64,000 bases of DNA from Podospora pseudoanserina (GCF_035222485.1 NC_085922.1:1689001-1753000); one strand, 5' to 3'. Numbered from the stretch's first letter, positions 1 through 11,675 are shown. Program-made: numbers and translations. Notes: a model not told the origin generated them from the letters alone.

Positions 1-424
1 GAAAAGCGTAATGAAACCTGAACAGAAAGCGGGATCGACGTCACTCGACAGCTGAGCTATGTCACCTCATCCATGCAGTCGGGTAGCGAGTGGCCTGTGC
101 ATCCCGAGATTTCTTTGATTGGGCAGGTAATATTACGCGATGATACACCATCTGTGTAATTACGTTACGGATCATGATGAGGGCATTCCCGGATGTGTTT
201 GATGGGGGACATGGTGAAAGCACTGTGAAGGTTGTCAAGGGGCAGCAAGTTGAAACTGGAATAAAACATAACGGATATTGATTAGGCTAGTCGGGACTCT
301 CTCCACAACAGCAAGCCACATTCACAAACCTAAAAACTCGAGATGACCATGCCATTTTTAATGGTGTCGAGGTTCACTGGCTTTTCCATTTTCATTCCAT
401 CAAAGTGACCTTCAAAGTATCAAG
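1..424. other. non-coding leader of the window
   Basis: I see no coding region here. It should hold the promoter and 5' leader of the secreted-protein gene that starts at 425. No clear TATA box was picked out. Confidence 0.4.
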
Positions 425-858
425 ATGCTTGCTGTTGTGCTCATCAGCATGCTCGTGGCCAGGACCACTGGTCTGTCCTTCTCCAACGATCCCTACAACT
501 ACACCTTCGCCATCGATGCCAGCAAGCCAGGATTGGCTTGCGCACCAGGGCGTCAGACCATGTGCTGCGAGGAGCTCGATTACTCAGGCTATCAAGTCCA
601 ATGCATCGGTAAGTGTTCCTGTGAACCACCTTCAGCTCACTACACATAACTGATGATGAGTAGGCCCAGGCAAAGTGGAATACTTTGAGAAGTGTCTGAA
701 TTACGATCCTTTACCAATGTGCTGTTGTGGTATTCCCGGGGAAAAGCGTAGAAATCTGCCTACTGTAAGTGATACTTTTAGGACATCGCCTCCTGAGCGT
801 GTGGACTGACAGAGATAGATCCCAACCCTCGTTTCTTGCACAGGCTGCTCCATCCTAA
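425..858 (+). CDS. small secreted eight-cysteine protein, hydrophobin-like pattern
   Basis: Three exons fit: 425-608, 664-764 and 844-858, giving 99 aa. Intron 1 (609-663) runs gtaagt to tag; intron 2 (765-843) runs gtaagt to cag with a ctgac branch motif. Residues 1-16 form a signal peptide, and N25-Y-T is a possible glycosylation site. The mature part has eight cysteines at 39, 47, 48, 60, 72, 81, 82 and 83. Their order is C-CC-C-C-CC-C, as in hydrophobins, but the last three are adjacent, whereas hydrophobins space the final Cys 6-18 residues away. If intron 2 is retained the frame ends at 807-809 with a different tail. It could be an atypical hydrophobin or an unrelated cysteine-rich effector-like protein. 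The secreted, disulphide-rich nature is clear; the function is not known. Confidence 0.7.
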
Positions 859-2716
859 CCGTGAGGAGACAGCTGCGGAAGAGGCCACACGAGTGACTGA
901 GTCATATTGATCGAACGCTATATAAGTGAACAGGAAATGCTTCAGGAAAGATCAATAGAGACTGCATATGGCTTACGAGGGTCAGAGTGGATATCGTACC
1001 CTTACCACCCCGCTGATCTTGTGTGCTCTCTCGAAGTCTCACCGTATACGCATGGTAATGCTACCGATTGGGTGATAAGAGGCGATCCCACCCATAACAT
1101 TCAAGTTTCTGTTCAGCGTTTCCTTCGCGAACACGCGAGATAAATGTGCTGAAGTTCACCGTACCCATATATGGTGTTAGTCAGGCCCTGTGAATAGTAA
1201 TCCCCTCTTCTCGGCAGTGTCCTTCTTTCCTGGGCATGCGAGGCTACCGCCACGATGGCGTCGATTAAACTGGCAAAATTACTGAATTCGGAAGCTAGAT
1301 GGCCGTCCCGTCTGCGCCCTCGTTCCTCATTCTTTACCATTTTCCTTTTGGGGTTCACCGTATTCTACTAGACGTCTAAGATGCGGCTTATCTCGACGAG
1401 ATAAGTAATTCGGAGCTTCGGAGCTTCACTTGGTACTGACAAAGTTGACTGCTCACCATGGTAGCAATGACGATGACTACGCACATGACTTCCGAACCTG
1501 CTAGCTATGAGAAAGCAAAGAAACCGGCCGGTGGTTACCGAGAGTGTAAATGTTTGCTGCAGCCGGCGTATGTAAGGGCGGATGAAAGTTAATGTTGAAT
1601 AACACCGAGACCAGTAGGACGAGCATGGTATACGAGTGGGAGAATGCAGGCAAGCGTGGCAGCCACTGGCTCTGAGGATGCATGGCCTTGTCTTGGTGTA
1701 AGTCGAGGTTGGTGGTGGGTTGTGTCGTTTATCTGACCGATGAGACAATCCCAAGCCGCAACAACTGCAACGCATGTTTGATATTGAGAAGGGACGAAGT
1801 TCAGAAGCTCAGATATCGAAATTGAATTCATCCCAGAACCTCACCTAAGCTTCATGTGGGCACGGACCAGAATCCTCTCTTCGGAACCGGAAAAGCAAAC
1901 CGGCCGGTAGATTTGTGCCAAGAATATTTCCACTCTGCAGCAAAATTGCCAAGCCAAACCTTCCCCGCTGCTGCAACAGAATCCACCTCACACATCTTTG
2001 ATGACACATCACGCAACCGCGCGGTCTCCTCGTCCAAGCATCCAAGCAATTGCTGACAAAGCAATATCCCATCTGACAAAGAGCATCATTCGAGCAAACG
2101 ACATAACCCTGGCCGGCATCCCCAAGAAGAGGCGCGATATTTGCTGCTTGGACGGGAAAAGAACTCGCGGGATCACGGATCGGAAAATTTGACGCATTTC
2201 CGAGAGTCCCTTATCTCCTGGCTGGTTTTCCCTTGGTCCGTTCAAACTGCTGCTCACTTAAGCTGTGGTGTCGAGGTACTGGGTAATACATACAGACCGA
2301 AACGTCTCGATCTGGCTGCTTGCTCTCGTCGTGTTGTCGCGTTCTGAACGTGTTATTCCCAGCCCCTCGGATTTGACGGTATAACAAGATCCGTATCCGT
2401 TGGTAAGTCCCGCGGCTTTGATGATGGAATGGGGGTTTAAAAACAAGATGCTGACATAGCCAAGCCCGCGCTGCACAAGGCCATCCGTTGCTCCAGAAAG
2501 AAACAAAAAAAGAAGGACAGTCAGCATTCCATTGCCATTGCCGGTCGGCGCAGTGCATTCAGTGGCTCGAGTTGGTGTGTACAGGTATTGCTTTTGTACG
2601 CTCTGTACGCCACCCCTCGCCTCACCACCACCACCCACCAAAACTTCCATCACCTAATCAACTCCATCGAACTGCACTGCTGAGTCAGGACGGCCACTGT
2701 GGCATCGACCTGTCCA
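859..2716. other. gene-free stretch before kapC
   Basis: Only short open frames occur on either strand, without consistent codon bias or recognisable motifs. The right part is pyrimidine-rich and probably contains the promoter and 5' leader of the bZIP gene. Confidence 0.4.
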
Positions 2717-4971
2717 ATGTCTAGCGTCAAGATCGGTAAGTTACTTTACATTCATCGTCGTCATCTGCTTCGTTTCACCCTTGAGGAAAGATATAACCAC
2801 ACACCGGACAACAAACACCATGTCCTGCAACCAATATTCATCAGTCATTCCGTCGTTGCCTTCTCTTCTGCAGCTCTAGGTGCAAGTGCGCCATGCGCTG
2901 CACAGTACAGGTGTCCGCAGAAACAGGCCGTTTTGCTGTTGCCTGTCAAGTGCTCGCGCTGCACCATGGTCGTCCCTCGTGTCCCTCAGCAATAGCGGTC
3001 GCCGTTACCGTTGCCGACAAGGATGGTGATACTTTTGCTGGACATTTCTGGCGTGGTCAAACACTCTCGGTCATCAGAACTTCTTCTTGCCGGCGACATC
3101 TCATTGCCACATCTTGTCCCTGGTGTATATACGCTTCCGAGGGCAGGTCCCTGGCTTGCTTATCAACCAAATCCGATGGCCACCGTCCCATCCGACATCT
3201 CAGATCCTCCCCCGCATCCTCCGTTTCCGTTAGGTTCATGGTAGTGCCCCGCGGGCCCCTGTCTGTCTGCTCGGTCCGTGGTAACGCGGCGCATCAACTG
3301 TGCGCTGAGGATTTTGGTTCACTTCTGGATACAAGAAGGCCCTTCTTACCGCCGTCGTATCCCTGCCCCTCCTCACCACGCACTTCCTTACATAATTCTT
3401 CCTTCTTCCTTCCATCCCACGTTGGCACCTTGCCGGCATCTGTCCTGCACCACCCACTTGCATCTTGTTATTATCTGTTGTTGCCGTTGTAAGTGCTCGG
3501 TCTCCGGCTTTCCTTGCTGTTGGACGTTGGATCTCTCTCGGCCTGCTGGTGCTTGTGTTTGCAAGGACGGCGTATATCCCCATCCGGTAGCATGCCTTGG
3601 ATTTATAATCTGTCCAACCCAACATGTCCTACCTTCGCAGGCAAACCAGCAGCGTCTCTCACCTTATATCTCCGGGCTCCGAGGATGTTAATACGGCACC
3701 GTTGTCTCTTATTCAGTCCGAGGTCTTTTTTGACCCTTTCACACTTTCAGCATTTCTTTCCCCTCCCCACATTTGACAATGTGTGGTTGCTTGGAAATAT
3801 ATTTATTTCTACCGTTGCACATTACACAAGATACCTGAACAGGCTGAGTATACTGACCTATTATAATTCATAGAGCCTATTGCTCGAGAAGATCCAGCTG
3901 TGCCCTCGCCAGTTGCTGCCCCAGTGTTAGCACCACCCCAACACAGCGGTTTACAACCACCTCAAACTTTCCAGAACCATTCACACGTGCAGCCTGAGGG
4001 TCCTGGGGATAACAGAACCTCACCTGCTACAACAGTGGCCAGCCACCCTCCGCCACCACATGGATATAGCCACGCACCATTGCAGCAAGGTGAGGCTTAC
4101 ATCCATCCAGAGCTACGATCGGCTCACGATCTTGCACCTCCTCCTGGCTACGCACACCCGCCTGCCATGATCCCCGCCGGTGTGCCCCCTCCACCTGAAC
4201 AAGTAGCCGTCATGTCTGGTCCTACTGCCGTCATTGCTCCAACAGCCGGCATGATGGACAATGGAGAGACGGCCGACGGAAGAAAAAAGCGTGAGCTTTC
4301 CCAGTCTAAACGCGCCGCCCAAAACAGAGCCGCACAGGTGAGTTATCCTTCCGTTTCGTGAACCAATTGTTGCCTGTGACTTGTAACAACAAGCTTGGCG
4401 ATCAATTTTACCCCTTACCTTACGTAAACAGTGCTGACTGATCAATGAACAGCGAGCATTCCGCCAAAGAAAAGAAGGCTACATCAAGAAGCTTGAGCAG
4501 CAGGTTGCGGAATTCAACCAGATGGAGGAGAGCGTCAAGGCGATGCAGGCCGAGAATTTTCAGCTGAGGGAGTACATCATCCACCTACAGTCGCGGTTGC
4601 TAGAGAGTCAAGGGAGTTTCCCGCCGCCGCCGGAGAATATCAGTCTTGCTCATCCTAGCAGTGTTCAGGGGAGAGCTCCTGAGGGTGGTGCTGCGGGTGC
4701 GGTTCAACCGCCGCCGGGGGCTGCTCAAGGTCAGCAGCAGCCAGTGCCGGCGCCGAATCCTCTGGAGGTTGCCGCGCAGGCCGTTGCGGGGTTGAGTAGG
4801 ACTAGTGAGCAGGGCCATAGAGGGGGGCAGCAAGTGAATGATCCGTACGCCGGGTTGAGGGCTGTGGCGGCGATGAGGGGGGAAGGGGAGGATGTTAGCA
4901 CTACGGAGGAGATTACGAGGCAGTTGCAAGGGGGGGGGCAGGAGGGGAACCTGCCTGGGGCTGCTATGTAG
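2717..4971 (+). CDS. kapC: bZIP transcription factor, KapC-like
   Basis: Exon 2 (3874-4337) and exon 3 (4453-4971) are secure, with a 115-nt intron between them. The likely first coding exon is 2717-2735, which encodes MSSVKI, ends at a gtaagt donor and joins exon 2 in phase, giving 333 aa. The price is a 1138-nt intron, very long for a fungus. The basic region (about residues 145-172) reads SKRAAQNRAAQRAFRQRKEG, the Yap/Pap1-class DNA-contact motif NxxAQxxFR, and runs into a leucine zipper to about 205. The flanks are Pro/Gln-rich and disordered, and the C-terminal third is Gly/Gln-rich. The basic region closely matches the fungal KapC family as I remember it. It should be a nuclear DNA-binding dimer; its targets are unknown. 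The splice between exons 2 and 3 falls inside the basic region. Confidence 0.85.
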
Positions 4972-6150
4972 AGACTGGTCGCAGCGGTGATGGATGGAGA
5001 GGGGATGGATGGGGGTTTGGGTGAGGATGAGGGGGGGTGGGAAGAAGAAGGTTAGAAGAGGCGAAAGGAAGGTCGGGGGGAAGTACATACGTAATATTTT
5101 TTTCTTGTTTGGGGTTTGTCTCGAGCGTTGGAGGTTGTTTGATATTGTTTGAGATGGTGAGGTGCTTTTTAGTACCCTGAGCGAGAAGCCTCTTCTTTGA
5201 TATATGGTTTAGTTCCTGTTTGGTTTCTTTTGGGCGTTAGGTTTGCAAGGGGTGAGGAATTTGCGGTGTTGATTTTCTTCGCGGGATGCCAGACGAGCTA
5301 CCAGTAGCCTTTGGGGTGAGATACCTTAGTTAGGTTGATTTCTCGTTTGGGGGTTTGTGGGATTAGTGTCGAGAATACTGATTTTATTATTATCATGATT
5401 TGTCTTATCTGCTATGTGATGATGTGTTTTGTTTGGGGAAGGAAAGTTATGGGGAGCATCTTAACCTGAAAATAAATGGCATTGTAAAAGTAATGTAATG
5501 TGCATTAGATCATGAACTGTGCCTCAAATGGAAACCAACAGGTCTGTTCGCTCTACCTTTCAAGTCCTATTCTTGTTTCAAAAGGATACAAGTTAACAAT
5601 AATCATATGTTATATTGACCTATGATGCCGGTTATATTGTTGGAAGCGTGCCCGGTGGAAGTCACGCATGCAATTTTGAGGACATAAAAACCATTGCGGT
5701 GTTTGAAGTTTTGTATTTTTCTATTTCCCCTCTCTTCTCGCCCTCGAATCTCCAACCAAGAAGAAAAAAATAGGTATCACAACTCTGTCGCCCTCTAGGC
5801 GCTATGAGGAATAGAATTAGAACACAAAGTAAAACAAACCCCCCAAAAAATATTAAAAAATTCCAAATGTTTGCTTGCTTTGCCCGGTGGTGGTGGGCTG
5901 GTTTCGCCAACCCCTTTCCAAATCCCAAATCCACCCAGTAGAATCGAATATTTACACAAATGAAATCTCTTTCCCCCTCCATCTCGCTGATATGGTCGTC
6001 ATTGTTGTCGTTGTGTGGTAGTGTGCTCTAAACCGCCCTGTCCCAGACAGGCAGCGGTGTTCATCCTTCAAAGGACCAAAAGATTGTCAAGAATTGAAAG
6101 ATATATCCCCTCCAAATGAATGTACGAGTGGGTCCCTGCCTTTTGTTCCC
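4972..6150. other. 3' region between convergent genes
   Basis: This is T-rich plus-strand sequence after the KapC stop, then A/T-rich sequence before the tail of the minus-strand 716-aa gene. It probably holds both 3' UTRs. I see no gene. Confidence 0.4.
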
Positions 6151-8301
6151 CTAAGGATCAACAACCTCCACCAACTCACTCCTCCTATTCTCCCCCCCGT
6201 TTACCACCATTGGCACCCCAAGTTTCGTCCCCCTCTTCAAAATCTCCACCTGAACCCTCCCCCCTCCCACCGTCGCGCTCCTCCCCCTTATCGCCCCCGA
6301 CTTTGCAGAACTCGACATTGTCGCCCCTTGCCCGAGCGGCCGGAGCATATTCCTCTGTTGTCGGGAGATACTAATCTGTCTCGCTATCGAGATTTCAACT
6401 GCTGCCTTGAGAGCAACGTCGTCTTCTTCCACTGGCGGCACTTTTGGCTTGTGCTCCAAGGGCCGTAAAGTATCGAGGGAGGGACTGGTAGTTACTGACG
6501 AGGCAGCCGACTGCTTGGAGCTATCTGACGAGGAGGAGGGAGGGGAAATCATCGTCCATGTTGGTTCTGGCACTGCGGGGCGGAGCGGGATGGCAGTTAC
6601 TGCTGCTCTGGCTGATAACGGCTCGTAATCCTCGTCGGCGAGGGAGGAGGTTGTGGCGAAGCTGACAGGTGAGTCGAGGATGAGGGCCGAGTTATTGGGT
6701 CTAAAGTAGAAGGGGTTTGTTGTTGGTGGAGGTTGGCGGAGTGGGTTTAGCTGGGCTTGTTGCTGCTCACGGAGCTTTTCAACTTGAGCCGCACGGTTGA
6801 TCTCGTCCATTGCTCGCGGCGAAACGATCCTGACTGTTTTGCGCTCTTTTTTCGCCGCCTCTGGTGAGCCTTCTTGGGTGCTGAAAAAGTTTGCTCTGGC
6901 TGGTGATGGGAGAACCGAAGGCGAGGTGTTGGATCGCTGAAGTTTCCGTGGTGGAGGAGCGAGCGAGTTGGTCGAGGACATGGCCTGGGGGAAGAGGGTG
7001 AATCCTGGAGATTTCATGGGTTGCGGGGATGTGGCACGCCGAGGTCGTATCCTTTCTTCTTCCTCTTGGTCCTTGATCGTCTTCAGCTTTTCCAACGTCG
7101 CTTGTCGTCTTTCCAACAACGAGGATTTGGACTGTGGTGATGTCGTGCCGCTGGGGTTCAAGACGCCGCTGAACATGATGCTGTAGCGTTCTAACCTGAC
7201 GTCTGGGATCTCCAGGTCTAGCAACATGGGCGCTTTGGAGGGAGAGCTTCCCGGCAATGGCTGTAAGCTGTTCAACTGCTCTTCTGTCCTTCTCAGGTCT
7301 TGTTGGGATGAGGTTTCCTTCAAAGTGTTGGACCTAACCACGATAGGCTTGTGTTTCGGGGCCTTTTTGCCGCTAACTGTTTTGCTTCTTGTCGGGACAT
7401 TGTCTTCTGCAGGACCAGTAACCGTGATCGACACAGTACTTTGGTTTGCTTCGGCGGTCTCCATCGTCTTTGCTGGCTCGGCATGCTTCCTCCCAAATAA
7501 CGACCCGAACAGCCTCCTCTTTTGAGTCTTCGTCCTTTGAACCGTGGGCTCTGACGTCTTCTGTACTGGCGGCGGTGATGGTGATCTCTGAACGTTTGCC
7601 TCGACCTGTGCCTGGTAGCCTATGTTCTGAGTGGAGCCATTCCAACTCCCAGCATAGCCGACAACCTGTGTGGGACTACCCAAAGCCATACCGATGGGAA
7701 TCTCCCCAGAGTGAAAAGACTCTGGCGTCATGACCCGAGAAGGAACTGAAAAGTTGGGTGCCGGTGATGGTGCTCTCATTCTGCCTGGACTAGACTCGGG
7801 TGTAAAGGGTCCAGATCCCTTGACGCCAATGATATATGGCTGGAGCCCCTTGCCCTTGGAGCCCATGTTCAAAGCCATGTCGTCCCTGGACTGTCGTTTG
7901 TCAAAATTTGGTCTTGAGCCAGCAGCCGCCTTGCTGGATGGTCCTGAAGAGGTACTTGGCCTCGCCGGCATGACAGGCGGGACTGTGTTGACTGCCACGG
8001 CAGCAGCAACGGCCGTAGATGTTTTGTTGGAGGGTGTTTTGGGCCGGGGAGGAATGGGGAGAGGACGGTCAAGATAGGGGTTCCGCCCTCCGGGAAACGC
8101 GATGGGGGGGATGTCTGCATTTTGAACAACTGGACGGCTGGGCTGTCTGGAGCTGGTGCTTGTTGTATCGCGCGGATCTGATACAGATCCTGGTCCTTGG
8201 ACTGTGGAGGGGGCCGTCGGACCGTGCGTTTCTCGACCGTCGACCTTAACTCCTGCATCTTGGGCTGTTGAGGTGGCACGGCGCCTAGCCGCTTTCAACA
8301 T
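6151..8301 (-). CDS. disordered fungal protein of unknown function, 716 aa
   Basis: This is one uninterrupted frame starting at ATG 8301. The protein is rich in Ser, Pro, Arg and Lys and looks intrinsically disordered. It has a proline motif (RPLPIPPRPKTP, about residues 80-91), a basic cluster KTQKRRLFGSLFGRKHAEP near the middle, a Lys/Arg/Glu coiled-coil-like stretch (LLERRQATLEKLKTIKDQEEEERIRPRR), and a C-terminal segment (about 650-716) with alternating basic and hydrophobic residues. I recognise no catalytic domain. The start may be too far downstream: the same frame carries a protein-like segment (APEWLQWFLG) just upstream of a TAA at 8311-8313, and a 51-nt gt-ag interval (8265-8315) would remove that stop and join the two. 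Confidence 0.75.
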   Translation of the reverse strand: MLKAARRRATSTAQDAGVKVDGRETHGPTAPSTVQGPGSVSDPRDTTSTSSRQPSRPVVQNADIPPIAFPGGRNPYLDRPLPIPPRPKTPSNKTSTAVAAAVAVNTVPPVMPARPSTSSGPSSKAAAGSRPNFDKRQSRDDMALNMGSKGKGLQPYIIGVKGSGPFTPESSPGRMRAPSPAPNFSVPSRVMTPESFHSGEIPIGMALGSPTQVVGYAGSWNGSTQNIGYQAQVEANVQRSPSPPPVQKTSEPTVQRTKTQKRRLFGSLFGRKHAEPAKTMETAEANQSTVSITVTGPAEDNVPTRSKTVSGKKAPKHKPIVVRSNTLKETSSQQDLRRTEEQLNSLQPLPGSSPSKAPMLLDLEIPDVRLERYSIMFSGVLNPSGTTSPQSKSSLLERRQATLEKLKTIKDQEEEERIRPRRATSPQPMKSPGFTLFPQAMSSTNSLAPPPRKLQRSNTSPSVLPSPARANFFSTQEGSPEAAKKERKTVRIVSPRAMDEINRAAQVEKLREQQQAQLNPLRQPPPTTNPFYFRPNNSALILDSPVSFATTSSLADEDYEPLSARAAVTAIPLRPAVPEPTWTMISPPSSSSDSSKQSAASSVTTSPSLDTLRPLEHKPKVPPVEEDDVALKAAVEISIARQISISRQQRNMLRPLGQGATMSSSAKSGAIRGRSATVGGGRVQVEILKRGTKLGVPMVVNGGENRRSELVEVVDP

Positions 8302-9894
8302 GGTGGCCGTTTAACCCAGGAACCACTGCAACCACTCAGGGGCCCTGCAGGTCACTTTTGCTGCAGGAAGTCCCGGAGCTGGTCCCTGTCGACGGGGTAG
8401 TTTCGAAAAATATCGTCTAATTTACGGAGGGGTACCCGTTGGACGAATCGAGAAGGCAGATGGCCCTTTGTTGTTGTAGGGACGCCGCAAACGCCGGAGA
8501 ACGAAAATACAGCCTCATTAAAGGCCAGCAGCCAAACAAGAGGCAGAGGCTCAGGAAGAGTCCTGAGTGGAAGACAACGGGAGATTATCACCTACATATC
8601 TTCAGCCACTCATCCGTACAGGCCGTCCCAAGCAGCCATCCAGCCGCTTGTGTTTTGGGAAGCAGCAGCCTTGTTGAGCCTCGTGTCTGACACTCGACAT
8701 TTTGAGCCTGAAGCCGTGTCAACATGTCGACGAGCGAATTTCGAGCCTTCTGACCACGCTGTCAGTCAGAGAAGGGCGGCGGTTATTCTGGGTGAGGTTG
8801 ATCGCCCACAGGGGTCGTGGACACACCGAGACCCCTGGGCAGCCCGTTGAGGGTTCATGTCCCGCAAAGGGCAGCACATCGTCCATGCACCCCGGCATTC
8901 GAACGAACGATGAGGGGCCGCAACCGACCCATGTTGCGGGAGGACATCCTTGTCAGGCCCCGCTGCAGAATCTGTGTCTCAGAACTTCACCATCTTCCCC
9001 CTCCCCTCCTTTCGTGTGCTGGCTCTCCCCAGTCCTTGTGCCATCCGGCATCTTTGTCGTCGACATGTCGTTACACTGCCGGATGCAGGCGCGGAGCGAT
9101 GGGCCGCCGACTCGACCATACAACTTCCGCGGGCCGCTCTCCAGACGGCCTGGTACTATACAGGCTCAATGTCGTGGACTACCTTGGTCATTTCCTGGTA
9201 TAAGCCGCCTCCTCCATGCGTAGTTGGTCACCACATGAGCGTCTGTTATCTTGATGATGCCGATCCCAACTGTGAGACAACCCCTCTTTGGTTAGTTGGT
9301 GCTTGGGATGGTGGCTTGCTGCAGGAACAACAAAACTGCATGCGGCATCTGATGAGTTGGACATGTTGAAGAGAAATAATTCCGCTCCTTCAAGGGGCAC
9401 CAACACTAGCCTTCACTGCGGAGCCGGCCGTTTCTTCAAGACAACGACGCCAAGCCTGATATGTTCCGTATCGTAACCAAGATGGGCTTTTATTAGCGAT
9501 TGCTACAAGTCAAATGTTTTGGTGCCATTGGAATAATTTGCTGTCTGAGCCGAGCTGACGACGTTGGTAATATCGGGGCTCCTAAGAGTTAATGGCCTCA
9601 GTCATCATGCGAAACAGGCAAGTGGTGGCTTGACCGCTGAAGGGAAATTCATGATGTTTGTCGTTGGCCATAGCTGTGGAGACATGCTGTATCAAACATG
9701 CCAACTCGTTCATGCTTCAGCAACCCAGCCGACAACGGCCATAAAGAAATTTGGCATCTTCGGACCGTGCGGGTGTTGCAGTGTCGTCTCGTCTGAAGTT
9801 GAAGTCGAAGTTGTCAAGTGCCAAGTATTGCCGAAGACTTTGTTTCGTAGTGACAAACAGGGTTAGGCCGTAGAGCTACGTCTCAGAAATACAT
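8302..9894. other. intergenic stretch, possible 5' exon material
   Basis: Minus-strand 8316-8600 contains protein-like segments (LDDIFRNYPVDRDQLRDFLQ in one frame, APEWLQWFLG in another) that may be upstream exons of the 716-aa gene. I see nothing supportable in 8600-9894. Confidence 0.35.
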
Positions 9895-10071
9895 ATGGCC
9901 CCGCCAACCTCGGACGGACGATCGCCTGGGGATGAGATTGAGAATGATGTGATTGCTGATGTCTTCGAGTCAGATTTTGGTGAAGAAGAGAAGGATTACC
10001 CGCTTGGATGGGTAAATCAGTTTCGATCTCGGGCTTCTAGAACATTGTTTGAGCAGCGGCGGCTTGCGTGA
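9895..10071 (+). CDS. 58-aa acidic open frame, possible gene fragment
   Basis: An ATG opens a 58-codon frame with a strikingly acidic N-terminal half (GDEIENDVIADVFESDFGEE) followed by DYPLGW and an Arg-rich end. The composition is more protein-like than any neighbouring frame, yet there is no family match I know, and the frame stops at 10069-10071. A gtaaat donor lies right after the GW codons at about 10012, so it could be the first exon of a gene whose other exons I cannot find, or a remnant of one. The surroundings are otherwise empty of genes. Confidence 0.25.
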   Translation: MAPPTSDGRSPGDEIENDVIADVFESDFGEEEKDYPLGWVNQFRSRASRTLFEQRRLA

Positions 10072-10910
10072 TTCTTCATGATCTCCTTCTGAGCGTCTCG
10101 GATTTGTACCAGCACACACACATGTCTCGACTCTTTTGCTTCAGTGCGTTGGCTAAATAGAAGGTTGTTCAGCTGTGTCCAACTCGAGAGAATCGACAAG
10201 AAGGATGCGGCGGACAATGGTAGCGAGCTTCCTCCGGTGATGACGATGGCCCCTCGAATATCGGATAATGTCTCCAGAGAACAACTCACTCTGGTCTCCA
10301 TTTTTGGAGTTGAGGATTTCTCTTGGCCGTAGCCACCGATGCGTCACGTTTGGGTCGTCATCCTAGTGGCATATCGCAGACCTTATCGCAAGATGATCAC
10401 AGCGGGCTGGGCTGTTTTCATGCTCAATTGAGCATATGAGGCGTGGTAACCGTCATTGGGTGGTCGGACAGAAAATGACAAAGAAAAAAGCTTTCTCGGA
10501 TGCTCCCGCCGAATGTTGGGCAATTGCCGAGCCCGCCAGCACACAGTTGCTTGAGTGACGACTGGTGGACCGCTCCTAACACTGGCGGTCAAAAAGGATA
10601 GTGTAGGTGGCTTACCTAATACAAACTCAACGCTGCAGTCCCTCACTGTGGTAGGCTGGTGTGCTTCTCCCGTGCCCGTCTTCAGCAAAACGGCCTCCGC
10701 TGGCGGGGTAAATTGGAATGAGTGAAAGGCCCAGAAACCTATCGTCGTCGGCACCTGGAACCACCGAACAACTTCTTTTCGCGCGCCCCTCCCCCATCAA
10801 CAACAACAACACCAACAACAACACAACACTCGCCCTAACATCGGCATCGTCTCTCCCTAATAAATCCCCTCACATCACCGAACCAGACACACAACAGCAA
10901 CCTACACATC
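10072..10910. other. profilin upstream region
   Basis: I see no gene. The last 120 bases are rich in CAA/CAC triplets and C-rich tracts, typical of the 5' leader of a highly expressed fungal gene. Confidence 0.4.
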
Positions 10911-11675
10911 ATGTCCTGGCAAGGTACGTCGTTCTGTTTTAACCCGCGCGGAAGCAAAGCTTGGGAAACAACCCCACCTTGGGATATTCAGGAGTCGGTT
11001 TAGCTAACCTTACCACCACAACAACAGCTTATGTTGACTCGAGGTACGAGCCACTACTTCCCCATCCTGAACATAGATACCCATAGAATCCCTGCTATTA
11101 CCACAGTAATCTAACATTTCTCTCCCCCCCGCCAGCCTCGTCGGCTCCGGCCACATCGACAAAGCCGCCATCGTCAGCGCCGCCGGCGACAGCACTTGGG
11201 CCGCGACCCCGGCTTCACCGTACGTTCCCCCTATTCCGACATCAACATGAACAACCCCTTTTCCCATCCCCCCCTCCCCCTTTTACACACCGCTCCTCCT
11301 CCTCCTCCATCACCGCCTCACCCCTGCCACCACACCATCCCCACCCCGAAAACCATCCCCCATTCTAACTCTCATGCCCAGGTCTCTCCCTCAGAAATAA
11401 CCTCCATCATCTCCATCCTCAACGAAACCGACAAGTCCAACGGCCCCGCTGCCACCAAGGCCTTCGCCGAGGGCATCCACGTCGGCGGAGAGCGCTACGT
11501 TGCCACCCGCAACGAGGACCGCCACGTCTACGGCCGCCAGGGGAGGACGGGCATCTGCATCGTCAAGACCAAACAGGCCATCCTCGTCGGCCACTACGGC
11601 GAGAACGCCCAGGCCGGCAACGCCACCCAGACGGTCGAGGCGCTGGCTGATTACCTGATTGGTCTTGGTTATTAA
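10911..11675 (+). CDS. profilin, with a one-base frame disruption
   Basis: This is the actin-monomer-binding protein that also binds polyproline and phosphoinositides at the cell cortex. Exons are 10911-10923, 11028-11043, 11136-11219 and 11382-11675. They spell MSWQAYVDSSLVGSGHIDKA at the N-terminus and, in exon 4, the conserved GERYVATRNEDRHVYGRQGR and the C-terminal actin- and proline-binding helix ending LADYLIGLGY. The expected length is 135 aa. All splice sites are clean, but the frame slips inside exon 3: the start reads through DSTWAAT in one frame, while PGFT just before the gtacgt donor is in the next. The break is at the C-run of 11207-11210, one base short of the expected sequence. 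In a family this conserved and almost certainly essential, an assembly error is the likeliest cause. Confidence 0.9.

Noticed and set aside
2893-3492. 199-codon plus-strand frame before the kapC body
   Set aside because: No conserved motif; lies within the probable first intron and has many Cys/Ser codons typical of pyrimidine-rich non-coding DNA.
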